DNA from: Hedera helix
Lineage: Eukaryota; Streptophyta; Magnoliopsida; Apiales; Araliaceae
Assembly (NCBI GenBank): GCA_947179155.2
Contig: OX359280.1
Location: forward strand, 17,255,665-17,319,664
Length of the DNA: 64,000 nt
Reading direction: 5' to 3'
The position numbers and the translations under genes are program-made. Below, one piece after another: positions 35,095-47,300 of this stretch (position 1 is the stretch's first letter; every line of letters begins with the position of its first letter). The notes below the pieces were generated by a model. It worked only from the letters and a program-made list of their open reading frames with translations. It was not told the origin of the DNA and did not search any database.

Positions 35095-38000
35095 TGTGTG
35101 AGGATCCGAATTTTCGGGATTTCTTTAATAAAATCAAATAAGAAATTAATCGATAAAATTATCAAGGTTGTGTAAATTAATTATTATTTTATGTGATTTA
35201 AGGTATGTGATGAGATTTAATTAGTAAATTAAAATTGTACGGAGACCATGATAAATTGTGAGTAATTAAAATAATTGAAAAGTAAATAAATTGTTTAAAA
35301 ATAATTTATGAGGAATAAAAGAAATTCAGGTAGAGGTACAATAAATTGTACAATTAAATTATTGTGGAAGTACAGAAATTAATATTTAAATGGTGTTATG
35401 TGGTAATGTGAAATATATGAAATTAGATATGTATATATATATAAGTGTGCATGTTTAATTGATAATTTTAAATTTCATTAATTATGGAAATAAAAGGATT
35501 AATAATTAAATTAATCCAAATTTAAATAAAAAGTGAATGAGGGAGTTGGTAAAATTGTAATTATTGATTTTAGATTTTATCAGGAATTGTGGAGGAAGTT
35601 TAGAAATTAATTGAGAAGAAATGTAATTATATAAATTATATAATAATAAATTATATAATTTATATAAGGAAATTAAAATGTTGTATGGAGGAAATAATAA
35701 TTATATAAATTATATAAGAATTATTATATAATTTATATAAGAGAATTAAATTAATTAAGGATGGAAGAAAATTTTATAAATTGTATTTGTGTAAAATGGA
35801 AATTATTTAAAAAGGAATAATGTAATTATATAAATTATATAATATTAAATTATATAATTTATATAAGAAAAGTTAATGCGAAAATTAAAGAAATGGAAAA
35901 GAAATGAGAAAATGAATGTTTTAATTTAATAAAAATTATGATTATGTATAATGGAATTATTATGACTTTTATGAAAGATAATATTTTAAAAACGTGAACA
36001 TGTTAATATAACATGTTGTCCAAGTAATGAAGTGAAAAATTATGAAAAATAATTTTTATAAGTTATAAGAATTATTTTAGGATTTTTGGAGGTATTAATT
36101 ACCTCATATAATTACGTGCATGACGTTATGCGTGTACAAAATTTGACAAGTAAAGTACTCAAATGAGGTATTAAAATTATTTATAACTCATGTTATGATT
36201 TTTGGTGAATTAAAATAAATATTTTATATATATTATATAAAATATTTATTACACGTAATAATTACGTAATGTATTAAATTAAATTGTATGTTTGATTTTT
36301 TTGGAATTTTCGAGAAGGCTTGAGTCGGTGGCGTATGAGTGGGATATTAAAAACCAAATTTTGCACGTAAGCCTTATAAAATGGGAGAAAAAAAATAAAA
36401 AGGAAAAAAAAAAAAACAAAAAAAACAAGCAAAACTCTTTCTCTCTCTATGCTGCACCACCCGTGAGCCACCAACCACCAAGCCATCCGACCACCATGGC
36501 TACAAGAGGGAGAAGAGGAAATTTTGGGGCTATTAAAGGAAGGAATTGCAAAGCTCTGGAAGGTATAAAAGCATTTTATTTGTTTTATTTATGTAATTTT
36601 GGTGTTAAATAAAGTTTATGGAAAAATAGAAAATAATTAGAATATTTATTCCCAATAATTTTAGCATGTATATATATGAATTATGTAATTTTTGGAATGG
36701 TTTTGTTGTGAAAAATTGGATCAAATGATGTTATTTTTGCTTGGGTGGCGTACTGTTCGCGGAAGGAAAGGAAGAAGAAAAGAAAAGGCTGTCGCGCATG
36801 GCGCGACAACCATTTTTTTTCCAGCGCAGGCTTGAAACGGCGACGTTTTGGGTCACGTCTGGGGTGGTCCGTGCCATGCGCGACGACCAAAATCCAGTAG
36901 GCCGAACGACGTCGTTTAGACAGGCGGAAGTTTCCGGAACAGGCCTGCGAACGACGTCGTTTTGGAGCGACCAGGGATGGTCCGCGCGATGCGTGGCCGC
37001 GTTTTTGGGGAGGAAGTTACGAAAATGTCCCTGGTCTTTTCAGTTAATACCAAGCATGTCCTAGACGTGCGGAAATTACGGATATGCCCCCTGCCTTTCT
37101 GGGAAATTCTGAATGTATCCCTGAGGGCGCGAAAATTACCAAAATGCCCCCAGAAAATAGTTTTTAATTAAATAAATGTTTAAAAATGGTTTAAAAATCA
37201 TAAAAAATTATAGAAAAATACTAAAAATATAGAAATGAACTTTGGGCATTAAATTTAATATTTTTATAAAAATATTAAATATTGGGGATTAATATTTAAA
37301 TATTTTAAATATTAATCTAATGAGTTTAAAGGTTAGAAAATGATTAAATAAAATTTTTGGGACAACCAGATATGTTAAAATTTGTCCGATGAGCCGGGTT
37401 GTCCGAAGTGAAGGAGTTGATATTAAGTTATATGAATATTTAAGGGACGAGGTTAATATAATTAACCATATTATTAAATAATTGGGCCAGAAATGGTATT
37501 AATTAATTAAATTAATATCATAAGAGGATAAATAATTATCATTTGATTATTTTATGATCATAGGTTGATCGAGTTAAGGCTTTGAGCTATCAATTTATTA
37601 ATTTTACAATCCAGGCAAGTTCTTCAGTCCTTTAATGTTAATTGTTGCCTGTTATGATATGTAAATACTTGTTTAAATGCATATAAATTATGTGTTATGT
37701 GATCTGTGGATAACATGACAACTATGTGTACTTTGTGCAATGATGTGGGTTATACTGCTATAATAGAAGCACAAGCACATGATGTATGACACACAGTGAG
37801 TATGTTAAGGTATGTGCTACGTGAAGCATAAACTGTTGAACTTGCTGAGCCGTTGTGCTCATTATTTGCTTAAAATAAACTTTTGCAGGTTAAGAAATGA
37901 ATTTCAAGAATATCAGATTATGTAGAGACGAATTTTCCTAAAAGGTTGTGAATGTTATTATTATATGTTTATATTGTAATTCAATATGGATATATTTGCA

Positions 38001-40642
38001 AAGTTTGTATTGACGTGATATATGCATGTACAAAAGTTGGTATTGATGTAATATATGTGTAGACACCCAAATATTGCACTTCTCTACTAACCCTGACCGG
38101 AGGGCAAAAATCGTGACTTGACCCGACATGCGAAAAGGAAGGTGGACCCCAACACGAAGCCACCCCAACGACTTACGGTCAAAGTCGCCACAACGAACAA
38201 CGAGCATCAGGTTACTTGAGTCAAGGCAAACAGTTGATCCAGAAGAACCTGATTTGATCACAAAAGACGACTAATGGCCACTGCGCTTACGATGTTCGGG
38301 GGTCTCGCTCCTCGGTGAGCGAGCGGCTGCCCATCTCGCCGGTGAGCTGGCGGGGGTGGAAGGGGGAAGCGCCCCTGGAAGCCAAGCACAATTAGCAAAT
38401 TCTATATCAAGTCGCAGCCCTCCGAACTAGCCTCCCAGAACAATATGACACGTTTCCCAGGGATTTCCGGATTGCAAAATACGAGCCTTCCAGCGAAAAA
38501 AATGAAAGACCGACATCAGACGCAGAAATCGAGGAAGCACCGAAGCTAGCCGCAGCTGCACCTGCGGCTGGCCGCAGTTGCACCTGCGGCCAAGATCTGA
38601 AGATCTAAATCGCCACTTCCAATTCATTTCTTCGACAGAGGCGGACAGAAAATAGAAAAATAGAGAGAGAAAGGCGACGGGAGAGAGAAAAAAGAGAGAA
38701 AAAGATAGGGAAATGTGAGATTCTTCCATCTTTGGTTAGATCTTAACATCATATATTGTATTCTAAGTGATTTTCAAGTGTCAAAGCTTGTATTTCATCA
38801 TTTGAAAGGTGAAAAAATCCGAGTTTATAACATTTGTGATTTCATCTAGTTAGGTCTAGTTTCATTTCGTTTTTATTGCATTTGTTGGGTGAATCTACTG
38901 TAGATCCGAAAATATTTGGTGCATTACTATTTAAATAGTTGGATTTTGTGTATTTTGAAGTTAGATCTAATGTAGTCAATATATGTTGTAGATCTGTGGA
39001 TTAGGGACGGTTATGGAGGATTTATTGTGGATGGAATCTCCTCCTAACCTCCCGATGATATCCTTCTAGTTTATTTTATAGCTTTCACGTATGTAGCGAT
39101 CGCGATGCACCTTTATGTAAATATGTAAATTTTGGGCCTTAAAACGACATCGAGTCGAAAGTCGGGTTTAAGGCCCCGTGATAGTAAAATATGTGATTGT
39201 GGGTGTTTGGGGTTATTTTGATGGCTCACATGCCCATGAATAGCCCCAACACGTTTTGAATGCTTGTTTTAATTTACGACACAAAAAATGGTTTCCAAAA
39301 TAAGGTAGACGATAAAGATTTTCTAAAAGTGATCAAATTAGGATATTAGATTCACGAGATTTAAAAATTAAGAGTTTCGGCGAACTTTGATCCTTGTTTG
39401 GCGAAAAGGCTCCATTTGGTTTTGAAATGTCATAAAAGATGTTTTCGTAAAAAAATAGAAAAACGTTTTCATTAAACTTTGTGCATAGGGTTAAAGAGTT
39501 CTAGAAGTTGCATTCATTTTATTTGAGTTTACTGTTAGAAGGCAATGTATAGTCTCGATTCCTATTTGACAAAAGTTTAAAAACTATTGTTTTCTAAAAA
39601 TGACATTTAATAAAAAAACCTCATCGTTTTCGAAATTAAAATCAATCTTTATTATAAAAAGCGAAGCCTTGTCATTTGGGCCAAAAGACGTCTAAACGCT
39701 TTCCCGACAAAACACATTTGCCATATAAAATCAAAGCAATTTTTATGCAAAAATTCACCACAACCATCACCTAGGCACGCACGCACACACACGCAACTCA
39801 CACATTTTTAAGATTTTAAAATGATAGGAAAACATCGAGATTGCGGTAACCGTATTTCACGGAAGTCGGGGGGTGCCTAACACCTTCCCCTCGCTTAAGC
39901 AAGCCCCTTAACTCTATGAATCTCGATTTGCGGACCAATTAATTCGGAGTCACATATGAGCCAAAGATTACGAAAATAAAATTCGGATGAGTTGGTACAT
40001 CCATTTTCAAATATACCAACTGACGACTCTGGTCAATTGGCTCATTAAGAAATCGATCTTTTAAACCCCGTCGACACTTAAGCCGACTCTTTTCAAAAAT
40101 CACATCTTAAATCTAAAGGCTAAAAAATTGAAAAGAGCTTTATTTAATATTAAAAAACGAAACGACGAAATCCCGGCGTCGACAATATGCATGTATAAAT
40201 AAGATCCAGACATGGCGTATAGAGTTATATTATGAACTATTATTGTTCAAGATGATTATTATGATAGAAACGATTATATATCTATGTTTAAATGATGAAT
40301 CATGAAACAAAGAATATTGGATGGATATAAACAACATTGAATTTGAATGTTGAGCTTTATTAAGTTTCACGATAATGATGATAGAAAGAAAAAGTAAAGG
40401 TTGCGATCCAAGGACTAGGATCAAGGAATGAAGTTTTTAAATGATAAAATATTTAATACAATGATTGAATTGAAAAAAAAATAAAAAATAATACCGAAAA
40501 ATTTGGTAATTGAAGATCGTAAAGTGAATTATTGGCTTAAATAAGTGGATTAAAGATTTATTAACGGACCGAAATTTGGACAATAATGTATAATAAATAT
40601 AAGATTTAAGGGAATAAAGTTGGTCGAATTTCGGGGTTGTTA
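35095..40642 (+). mobile_element. Solo LTR inserted in the copia LTR
   Basis: Starts TGTGTGAGGATCCGAATTTT and ends CGGGGTTGTTA (decayed from CA). The flanks are TGGGT (35090-35094) and TAGGT (40643-40647), a 5-bp target duplication with one change. Removing it restores the copia LTR as in copy B. Without the nested LTR (38058-40184) it is 3.4 kb, close to the related solo LTRs at 55345 and 59604. It contains three AT-rich inverted repeats (35624-35867), a GC-rich part (36770-37150) and the CTTGCTGAGC...GCTCA block at 37839-37870. Open frames at 36292-37171 are chance frames in the LTR. Confidence 0.8.
38058..40184 (+). mobile_element. Nested solo LTR, target duplication ATATG
   Basis: Starts TGTAGACACCCAAAT and ends GGCGTCGACA. 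Both sides are flanked by ATATG (38053-38057 and 40185-40189), a perfect 5-bp target duplication. It is 2127 bp with no internal region, hence a solo LTR. It differs in sequence from its host LTR. It has CT-rich and GC-rich parts, including two copies of a GCCGCAG(C/T)TGCACCTGCGGC motif near 38549-38590, and a GGGGGGTGCCTAACACCTTC phrase near 39868. The CT-rich minus-strand frame at 38427-38729 is not a supported gene. The orientation is a guess. Confidence 0.9.
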
Positions 40643-41703
40643 TAGGTCGACACCGGATCTGTGCTATAAAATAACGTGGCCTGCACCATACCTGAGTCCA
40701 AATAATTATATCTCAACATTGTCTCCCAACTCTCCTGTTATAAAGAATTTATAATAGGAGAGTAACACCAAGAATATGTATCAATTGTACGAATAAATAA
40801 GATTTGAATTCCATATCAACCGCTAAAATGTAACTACCGAAATTGCCAAAGTTACCGAACCCTTCATTAATATTGTCGAACCTAAACTGTTGAACCCATC
40901 ATACTGTCGAACCCAAAATGCTAAATTTCTATTGATTTTCAAAAGATATACATCTATAGTCAAGGAACCGTCCACATATAAAATTCAAGATGACAATTGT
41001 TGCCCCTAACTACTTTCAAACTCGATTGGGGTCCAGAGACCCGTATTGCATTATTCCCCCTCCTTATTTCACCGTTAGTATGGCTCCCGACCCATAGAAG
41101 GTTTTTATCCGACTTTATATCACCATAATAACCAACACCAATCCCTTAGGGAGACTTTAGTCTAACCTTATATCTTTCGAGAAAGCCCGCATTATATCTT
41201 CGAGAGAACCCAAGACGAAGGGTCGTCGGGACACGCGAAGGGTCATCGGAAAACGAAGCCACTGAGGTGAATATTTAGAGATTCCAAAGAACCATTCATA
41301 TCGGTAATTTCGAAGGACCGTCCCATGGAGGAATTTTGTCTAGCCGATTTGGAACACAGTCTAAAGACCTAGCCGACCTTATCTCTCCTCTCCTTATATC
41401 ACCAAGATAGCGCTCCCCACTCCTAGGGATGCTTTTGTACAGCCTTATATCTTCATAGTAACCGTCTCAATCCCCTTCGAGAGGCGTTAAGCCGATCTTA
41501 TATCACCATCCAACCTTATATCGCCAAGAGGATCAATGGCCTTCTGCATAAGGCTAAATAGAATGCCAAGGTGCTCGCCAGAGGATATAGTCCGCTTCAA
41601 ACTTTTCATCATGCATTTTGCAAGAATAGATCACACCCCCAATTACAGAAAATCAAAATAATGCTGATTTATATTTTATCAATGTTATAGTTGTTGTAGT
41701 CTC

Positions 41704-43398
41704 TGGGATGCTGTCGCAAGCAACCAAAAATAAAATCTTACTTTGAAAAATATTAATGTAGTAGTGAAAGTAAGAGTCGAACCCACAGAGAGTGAATTGT
41801 TTTAATAAATCTAATGTTTTCAAAAATATCTAATTAAATGGGGGGTTTGGAATTATTAATTAACTAATTAAAATTCAAACAAATAAAACTAAATAATAAA
41901 TAATAAAGATGAGAAAAATCAATTAAAACAAACTTCAGTTCCTTAGTTCAGTATTCCCTTCTTTTAATTAACAAATTAATAAAGTTATTATTATCTTTTC
42001 CTTCAATTGAAATTAATAATCCTAGATAACCGACAATCGCCAAGCTAACCGAAATCCTCCTTAAATTATAAATCTAATACAACAATTGCTCACAAAAGAC
42101 CCTAACTATTATACAACCTAGAACTATCTGTCTAGATTTAATATAACAGTTGCATTAAAAATTAGAGAATTAGATTATTCCAAGCAATAATCTCAACATC
42201 GCGGACCATTTAACTTGCCATCTTGATAACCATAATAATATTCAAAAGTTTGACCACAATTAAATATTATTAACTGCTACTTATGATCAGATAAAATATC
42301 GTTTGCTTAATATCAAATCTTAATCTAGCATATGATAAATTATTGATTAACCTAACAGACCCTTATCAAATTAATCAAGTAAATATCATAAAACAATTAA
42401 AACAGATTATCAAAAATAAATTTCATGCATGAAGGAATAAATTATAAAACTCAATTAAAACATTAATTAAAAATAAGGTTCAACATCCCTTTGGAACTGA
42501 AAAATAAAATTAGCCAAACATAATAAAAATAATACCCACTAGTTGAAAAGCTCTCTCCAAGAAATTAGGAGAAAGATCTCCCAAAAACTTCTCATCAATA
42601 ATGAGATGTTGGCCCTCTATTTATAGGATTCTAACTTGTCCAAACCCTAATAGGATTTACAATTAAAAATAAAAGAAAAAGAAAAATAATTATTATACTA
42701 ACCCTAGTTGGAATTAAAATTCAATTTGGAATCAAAAAGTAGCAAAAATCGGAAATAATTCCGTTTTCCAGCATTAATGCGCAAGCCAAACAAGTCTTCC
42801 ACGCGGCAGTTGACCGGTCAACGCGGAAACGCGTATTGCTGACGTCAGCCACCATCCCGCGCAATGCGCGGAGGGTTCTGGTTTCTTCTGAAACGACACC
42901 GTTTCTTCCCCGGTGCTACTGATCTGCTATCGCCTCCAAACGACATCGTCTCTTTACTCCCTTTTATGCACGTGCATTGCGCGGACGCGTCTTTCTGGAA
43001 ATTACCATCTTGCCCCTCTGCGTCTTTTCTATTTAATTACGATTTTGCCATCAGCGCTGGTTATTTACCAAAATGTCATCTAACTTTTGCAGAATTTACA
43101 GATTTGCACCCAGCTTATTTTTCCTACAAAATAAAATATAAAATAAATAATAAAATATAAAAATACTAAAAACACATAATAATAAATAAAACACATAAAA
43201 TACTAAAAATAAATAAAAACACATAAATAAAAAGAAATATAAAAATACTATAAAATTACCTAAATTAACATAAATTAACTAAAATCCTATAAAACCTATT
43301 AAAACCTAAATATGCTAAATAATTAAACATTTATGCACACAATAAATATAAAAACTAAGTATTAGAGAATAAAAATATCGTATAATTTAGTCCTATCA
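41704..43398. mobile_element. Solo LTR in the copia interior, target duplication GTCTC
   Basis: Starts TGGGATGCTGTCGCAAGC and ends TTTAGTCCTATCA, flanked by GTCTC on both sides (41699-41703 and 43399-43403). It is 1695 bp, non-coding. It contains a GTCGAACCCACAGAGAG phrase (about 41774) that recurs in plant gypsy LTRs, a GC-rich segment (42780-43000) and an A-rich AAATA array (43130-43330). The open frame at 42864-43160 crosses the GC-rich part and has no domain. Confidence 0.85.
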
Positions 43399-44457
43399 GT
43401 CTCCCTTTCTGTGACACACGATCTTCTTTTGTTCAGTTTCGTTGAATTTGTTCTGCCATTGATGTAACATGTTGTATTTTAGTTTTGCACTGTTGCGTCT
43501 ATAGCTTCAATATGTCTCCTCACACTGCTACATCGCAACGCTGAACATAATTAAGTTGTAGCTACTGTATTTTAGTTCTACACTGCTGCGCACGATCTCG
43601 CCTCCCCCAGCAACTACTTCTTGTTTATTCGCCAAAAATCGTTTAAAAAGAATTTGGTGATTTGAAATTGTTGTGGCCATGTGGGTCCTCATTCTATTGC
43701 CAATGTTAACGCTAAATTTTGTACGCCTGAAGAAATCATCAAAAAAGTAAGCCAAAAAAGTGCTACTAATTGCTGAAATTATAAATTATGTTGTTGTGAA
43801 GTCAAAGCAGCAAATTACGTTCAAATAAATACACACATTATTGTAAGAGATATAAAATATGAACACAAAATTTTAATGTGAAAACTCAATTAAAAAAAAA
43901 CCACAGAAAGAGATAAAAAAATCACTATAAAAATTATATGGAGAGTACAAATTGTTTATTTCTCTCTTCCTCCTTCTCACACTCCGTAATCTCTCTTTTC
44001 TCTGTTGTACGTTATGTATATATCCCATTCAATCCCTTGCTTATGGTTGTATTTATAGATATCACGTTTACTCTAAACTAATTAGGAGTAGGAGTCCTTT
44101 TTAGAATTAACTTATAATTGCAATTAATTATTGATAGATTAATTCCCAAATTAGATCCCCTTATTTCCCCAAATATAGTAACACAATCTTACTTTTATAA
44201 GAATTCTCCCACTATGTGTGCAAGCTGTTAAAATAAATGTATATGAGCCAACACCGGATCGGACAATAAAATAAAGTGGGCTGCATCGTAAATGTGCCCA
44301 AATAATTATATCCCAACATGTTTCATTTTCACAAATAGGGACTAAGAAAAAGGAATAAATATAGTGTTTGAGCTTCTTATTACGCGGAATCCACCAATAG
44401 AAATAAGAACAAATCGACATTAAACGAATCCATAATCTTAAGGATATGACATACCAC

Positions 44458-45548
44458 CAGGGACGGATCCATCCTTTGGCGTACCTGGGCAGCTGCCCCG
44501 GCTGTCGACGGAAAAATCGTGAAGAGAGGTCCAGTTTTGCCCTGGTAGTCGCCTGAAAATGCAGAGGGGCAGGGGCGGAGGCACCCTTGGGTTGTGGTGG
44601 GCTGTAGCCCAGGTGGAATTTTTGTACTTAAACCCAAGGTAATAACTTAAGCAGCTAAGCCCAAGTTGCCAAGCACAATCCGCAATCAGCAAGGGGCTAG
44701 TTCGGCAAAATCAGTTCGGGACTAGGGCATAAACAGAAGAAGAAGTTCCGCAGGGCGGCAGCGGCGCAGCCCCAGTTCGGCAAAATCAGGTTCCCACCTA
44801 GCCACCTTCAATTTCAACTTTCATTCTTTCAAGGTAGTACCCTCTTGTCTTCATTATTAATTTATTAGCCCTCTCGTCTTTCATTCTTCTTGTGTTTGTG
44901 GTAACATGGATTGCGGCCTTGCGGGAAGGTGTCTGATTCATGTATGATGTACCTTGAACCAAACCAAATTTTCAGACCATAACATATTAACATTAAAATC
45001 TATCTATAACAGTAGTAGTTTTATACATCAGTTAAGCTAGATAGCTTGACAAAATATAATCAGCTTTATTAAATGATAAACAAAGCCAAATTCAGTGATA
45101 ACTAGTCTCTTGAGTGGCAGTCCAAATGTCCAATTAAATTCAAGATCAAACCAAGTTGCACTATTTGGATAATTTTAACAGTCACTTACAAATCATATGT
45201 ATTATCTTATTATAGGTTTACTAGTGGAGTATTATTATTCTTCATTTTTTTGATGAGTGTATTGTGGTGTATATTCTTATAAGATGCCCTTTGAAAGTTA
45301 TTTATATACATTTTATTTCGGATGATACAAACTTATTTAAGAAAATAATTTTTTTTAATGCAATGTGTAATTTTTTTTAAAATTAATATTTTCACAAGTA
45401 TAAGTATAAAATTATCTAAAAAAAATTTACATATGCAATCAGCTGAAAAGTATAAAATTATCTAAAAAAAATTGGCTCGGGGGCGCTTCCCCAGAACCCC
45501 CGCCCTCTTGTTTGCCCCGGCAGAAAAAAAATTCTGGATCCGTCCCTG
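44458..45548. mobile_element. Non-autonomous hAT transposon, 8-bp target duplication
   Basis: Perfect 14-bp terminal inverted repeats CAGGGACGGATCCA (44458-44471) and TGGATCCGTCCCTG (45535-45548) are flanked by the identical 8-bp CATACCAC (44450-44457 and 45549-45556). The 8-bp duplication and CA.GG-type ends fit the hAT superfamily. It is 1091 bp with no transposase. A second hAT-like end (CAGGGGCGGAGGCACC) at about 44570 has no partner that I found, so it may be a truncated nested copy. Confidence 0.9.
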
Positions 45549-45556
45549 CATACCAC

Positions 45557-47224
45557 TAAAACAACCTTTTATAGAGAAATTATGGAATACCCTTCATGCA
45601 TGCATAGGAAAATTCATATGACAAACCAGTAAAACAACTTGAAAATATAAAAAGACAACTAATATTACCTTGAAAATTAACAATATTAAGACAGGAATTA
45701 GGAACTTTAAACAATATAAAAAAGACTAAAATACAAAATTGTCCACTTAGTTCATCTACTTCTAATGTTTTCGTACATGAGTTTAAATATTAATCAAAAA
45801 CTCAATGACTAAAGAATCAAATTGCGCAAAATTGGCCAATAATGATACTCCCCTCGATTCAAAAAAGGAGTTTCATTGTAATTTTTTTTGACGATATTAT
45901 AAAATAACACAATGTATTTAAATTTAATATTTCAATTTTATTAGTATGTCACTATTCTTAAACTAAATACTCTGTTTATCTAGAGATAAACAAACATACA
46001 TGCAAGTAAAATATTTTTTTAATTTACAAATTTTGTGAAATGGATGAAGTATTATGTTCTTTTTATTATTATTTTTTTATTATTTCAGAAGCAGGCTATT
46101 TTAAGGTCTTACTTGCAAATTTGTTCTAGAACAGTCAAATTTACTTTTCAGTGGTTGGCTAAAATTGTTAACTGTATAATTATTATTCACTCTGTAACTT
46201 ACATGAGCTGAATTTGGACATTTCATTTAATATCACCGAAAATAATCTCACTATGTGAATATAAGAGTAAATCATAAATTTTTTTGTATCAGTGACATTT
46301 CACCACAAATTCAAATTTATTATATCTTATTCGTAATTTAATTTCGTTATAAGATTATAAATATAAATCACTACTATAAAATATACCGGTAACTAATCGT
46401 AGTATATTTCGCAATGTAAAAAAAAGAAAGCAAATGGATGATTGATTGTCAATGAATCAGTAAAGTCTTATCTTAATGTTTAAAACACAGGCTGCGACTG
46501 CCAAGTCTCATATTTTATTCTTACATGTGTAAATTTATTCTCACGTGTTTTTGCCTCTTCTCTCCATTCCTTCTTCCTTGTTCTTTCTAGTCAAAATGGG
46601 GGATTGAAAAGTTTTAACGAACTTATTAAAAACCTTATAGATTTCTCATTGGACATGTGTTCAATGGCGGAAAGTGTCTTTAAATTTCAAAATTCAAAAA
46701 AGAAAGGAACAATCTCAATACAGTAAAATCTCGATAAATGAATAATTTTAAGATCGATTTTTTTTTTAATTTTAGCAAGATTATTTATTTATTGATAAAT
46801 GAATAATTTATTCATTTATCGAAAAATTAATATTTATTATTTTAGAGGAAAATTTTCAATTTATGTATGCGGTCAGAAAAATCAAGAGACAACAATTAAT
46901 ATATTAATTTGAGTCTAGAGAAGTTAAAAAGAATTTATGAAACTTATAATGTCTTGAAAAATAAAAGATTTTAAGTTAATGTACATAGCAAATGAAAAGA
47001 TTCAAACCTTTAGCTATACGGGTTAAATTATTTTTTCATCAATGTACTCGACCTTAATTTACAAATGTGTCATTGAACTGATTTTTTTTTCCAATCGCAT
47101 CACTATACTGAATCTTTTTTACAAAACTTAAAATTTTCGTCAAAGATTGTTAATTATTTAACAAAAAAATGACGTAACATTATTAATTTACAAGTGCATA
47201 ATTGAACTGGAGGTTGATTTACAG
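45557..47224. other. AT-rich spacer with a dispersed repeat and an inverted repeat
   Basis: No gene recognised. 46105-46265 is the second copy of the repeat at 32330-32530. At about 46731-46822, GATAAATGAATAATTT recurs directly and in inverted form (AAATTATTCATTTATC), able to form a hairpin. 47020-47215 repeats phrases of the type CATTGAACTG and GCATCACT with spacing of about 60 bp. Confidence 0.6.
46105..46265. repeat. Dispersed repeat, copy 2
   Basis: Partner of 32330-32530, same orientation; see that entry for the shared phrases. Copy 2 lacks about 15 bp before GAGCTGAATTTGG. Confidence 0.7.
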
Positions 47225-47243
47225 TTGCATCACTGAAAGAGAA

Positions 47244-47300
<57 letters not shown>
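47225..47300. repeat. (AAT)n microsatellite
   Basis: About 25 perfect AAT units at the left edge of the LTR-like sequence that starts at 47299. The poly-Asn open frame here is a repeat artefact. Confidence 0.95.

Larger units (their letters stand above)
34539..44318 (-). mobile_element. Copia-like LTR element, non-coding, with nested insertions
   Basis: Two LTRs of the same orientation: A (34539-35094 plus 40648-40718, split by another LTR) and B (43704-44318, 615 bp). Read on the minus strand both start TGTTG(G/A)GATATAATTATTTG and end in TTAACA or TTAATA-like CA/TG ends typical of Ty1/copia. A purine tract (GGAGAGTTGGGAGACAA) sits next to LTR A, as the polypurine tract should. The outer flanks are GGTTT (34534-34538) and TGTTT (44319-44323), a target duplication with one change. 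The interior (40719-43703 minus an inserted LTR) is about 1.3 kb and codes for nothing recognisable, and no standard tRNA-Met primer site follows LTR B. It is best read as a deleted or non-autonomous element. Confidence 0.7.

Noticed and set aside
36274..37171. Several overlapping frames of 69-107 codons on both strands
   Set aside because: They cross the GC-rich part of a solo LTR; no domain and no agreement between related LTRs.
38427..38729. Minus-strand Ser/Leu/Phe-rich frame that looks like a signal peptide
   Set aside because: CT-rich leader-like region of a nested solo LTR.
42864..43160. 98-codon plus-strand frame
   Set aside because: Lies entirely in the GC-rich and A-rich parts of a solo LTR with a target duplication; no domain.
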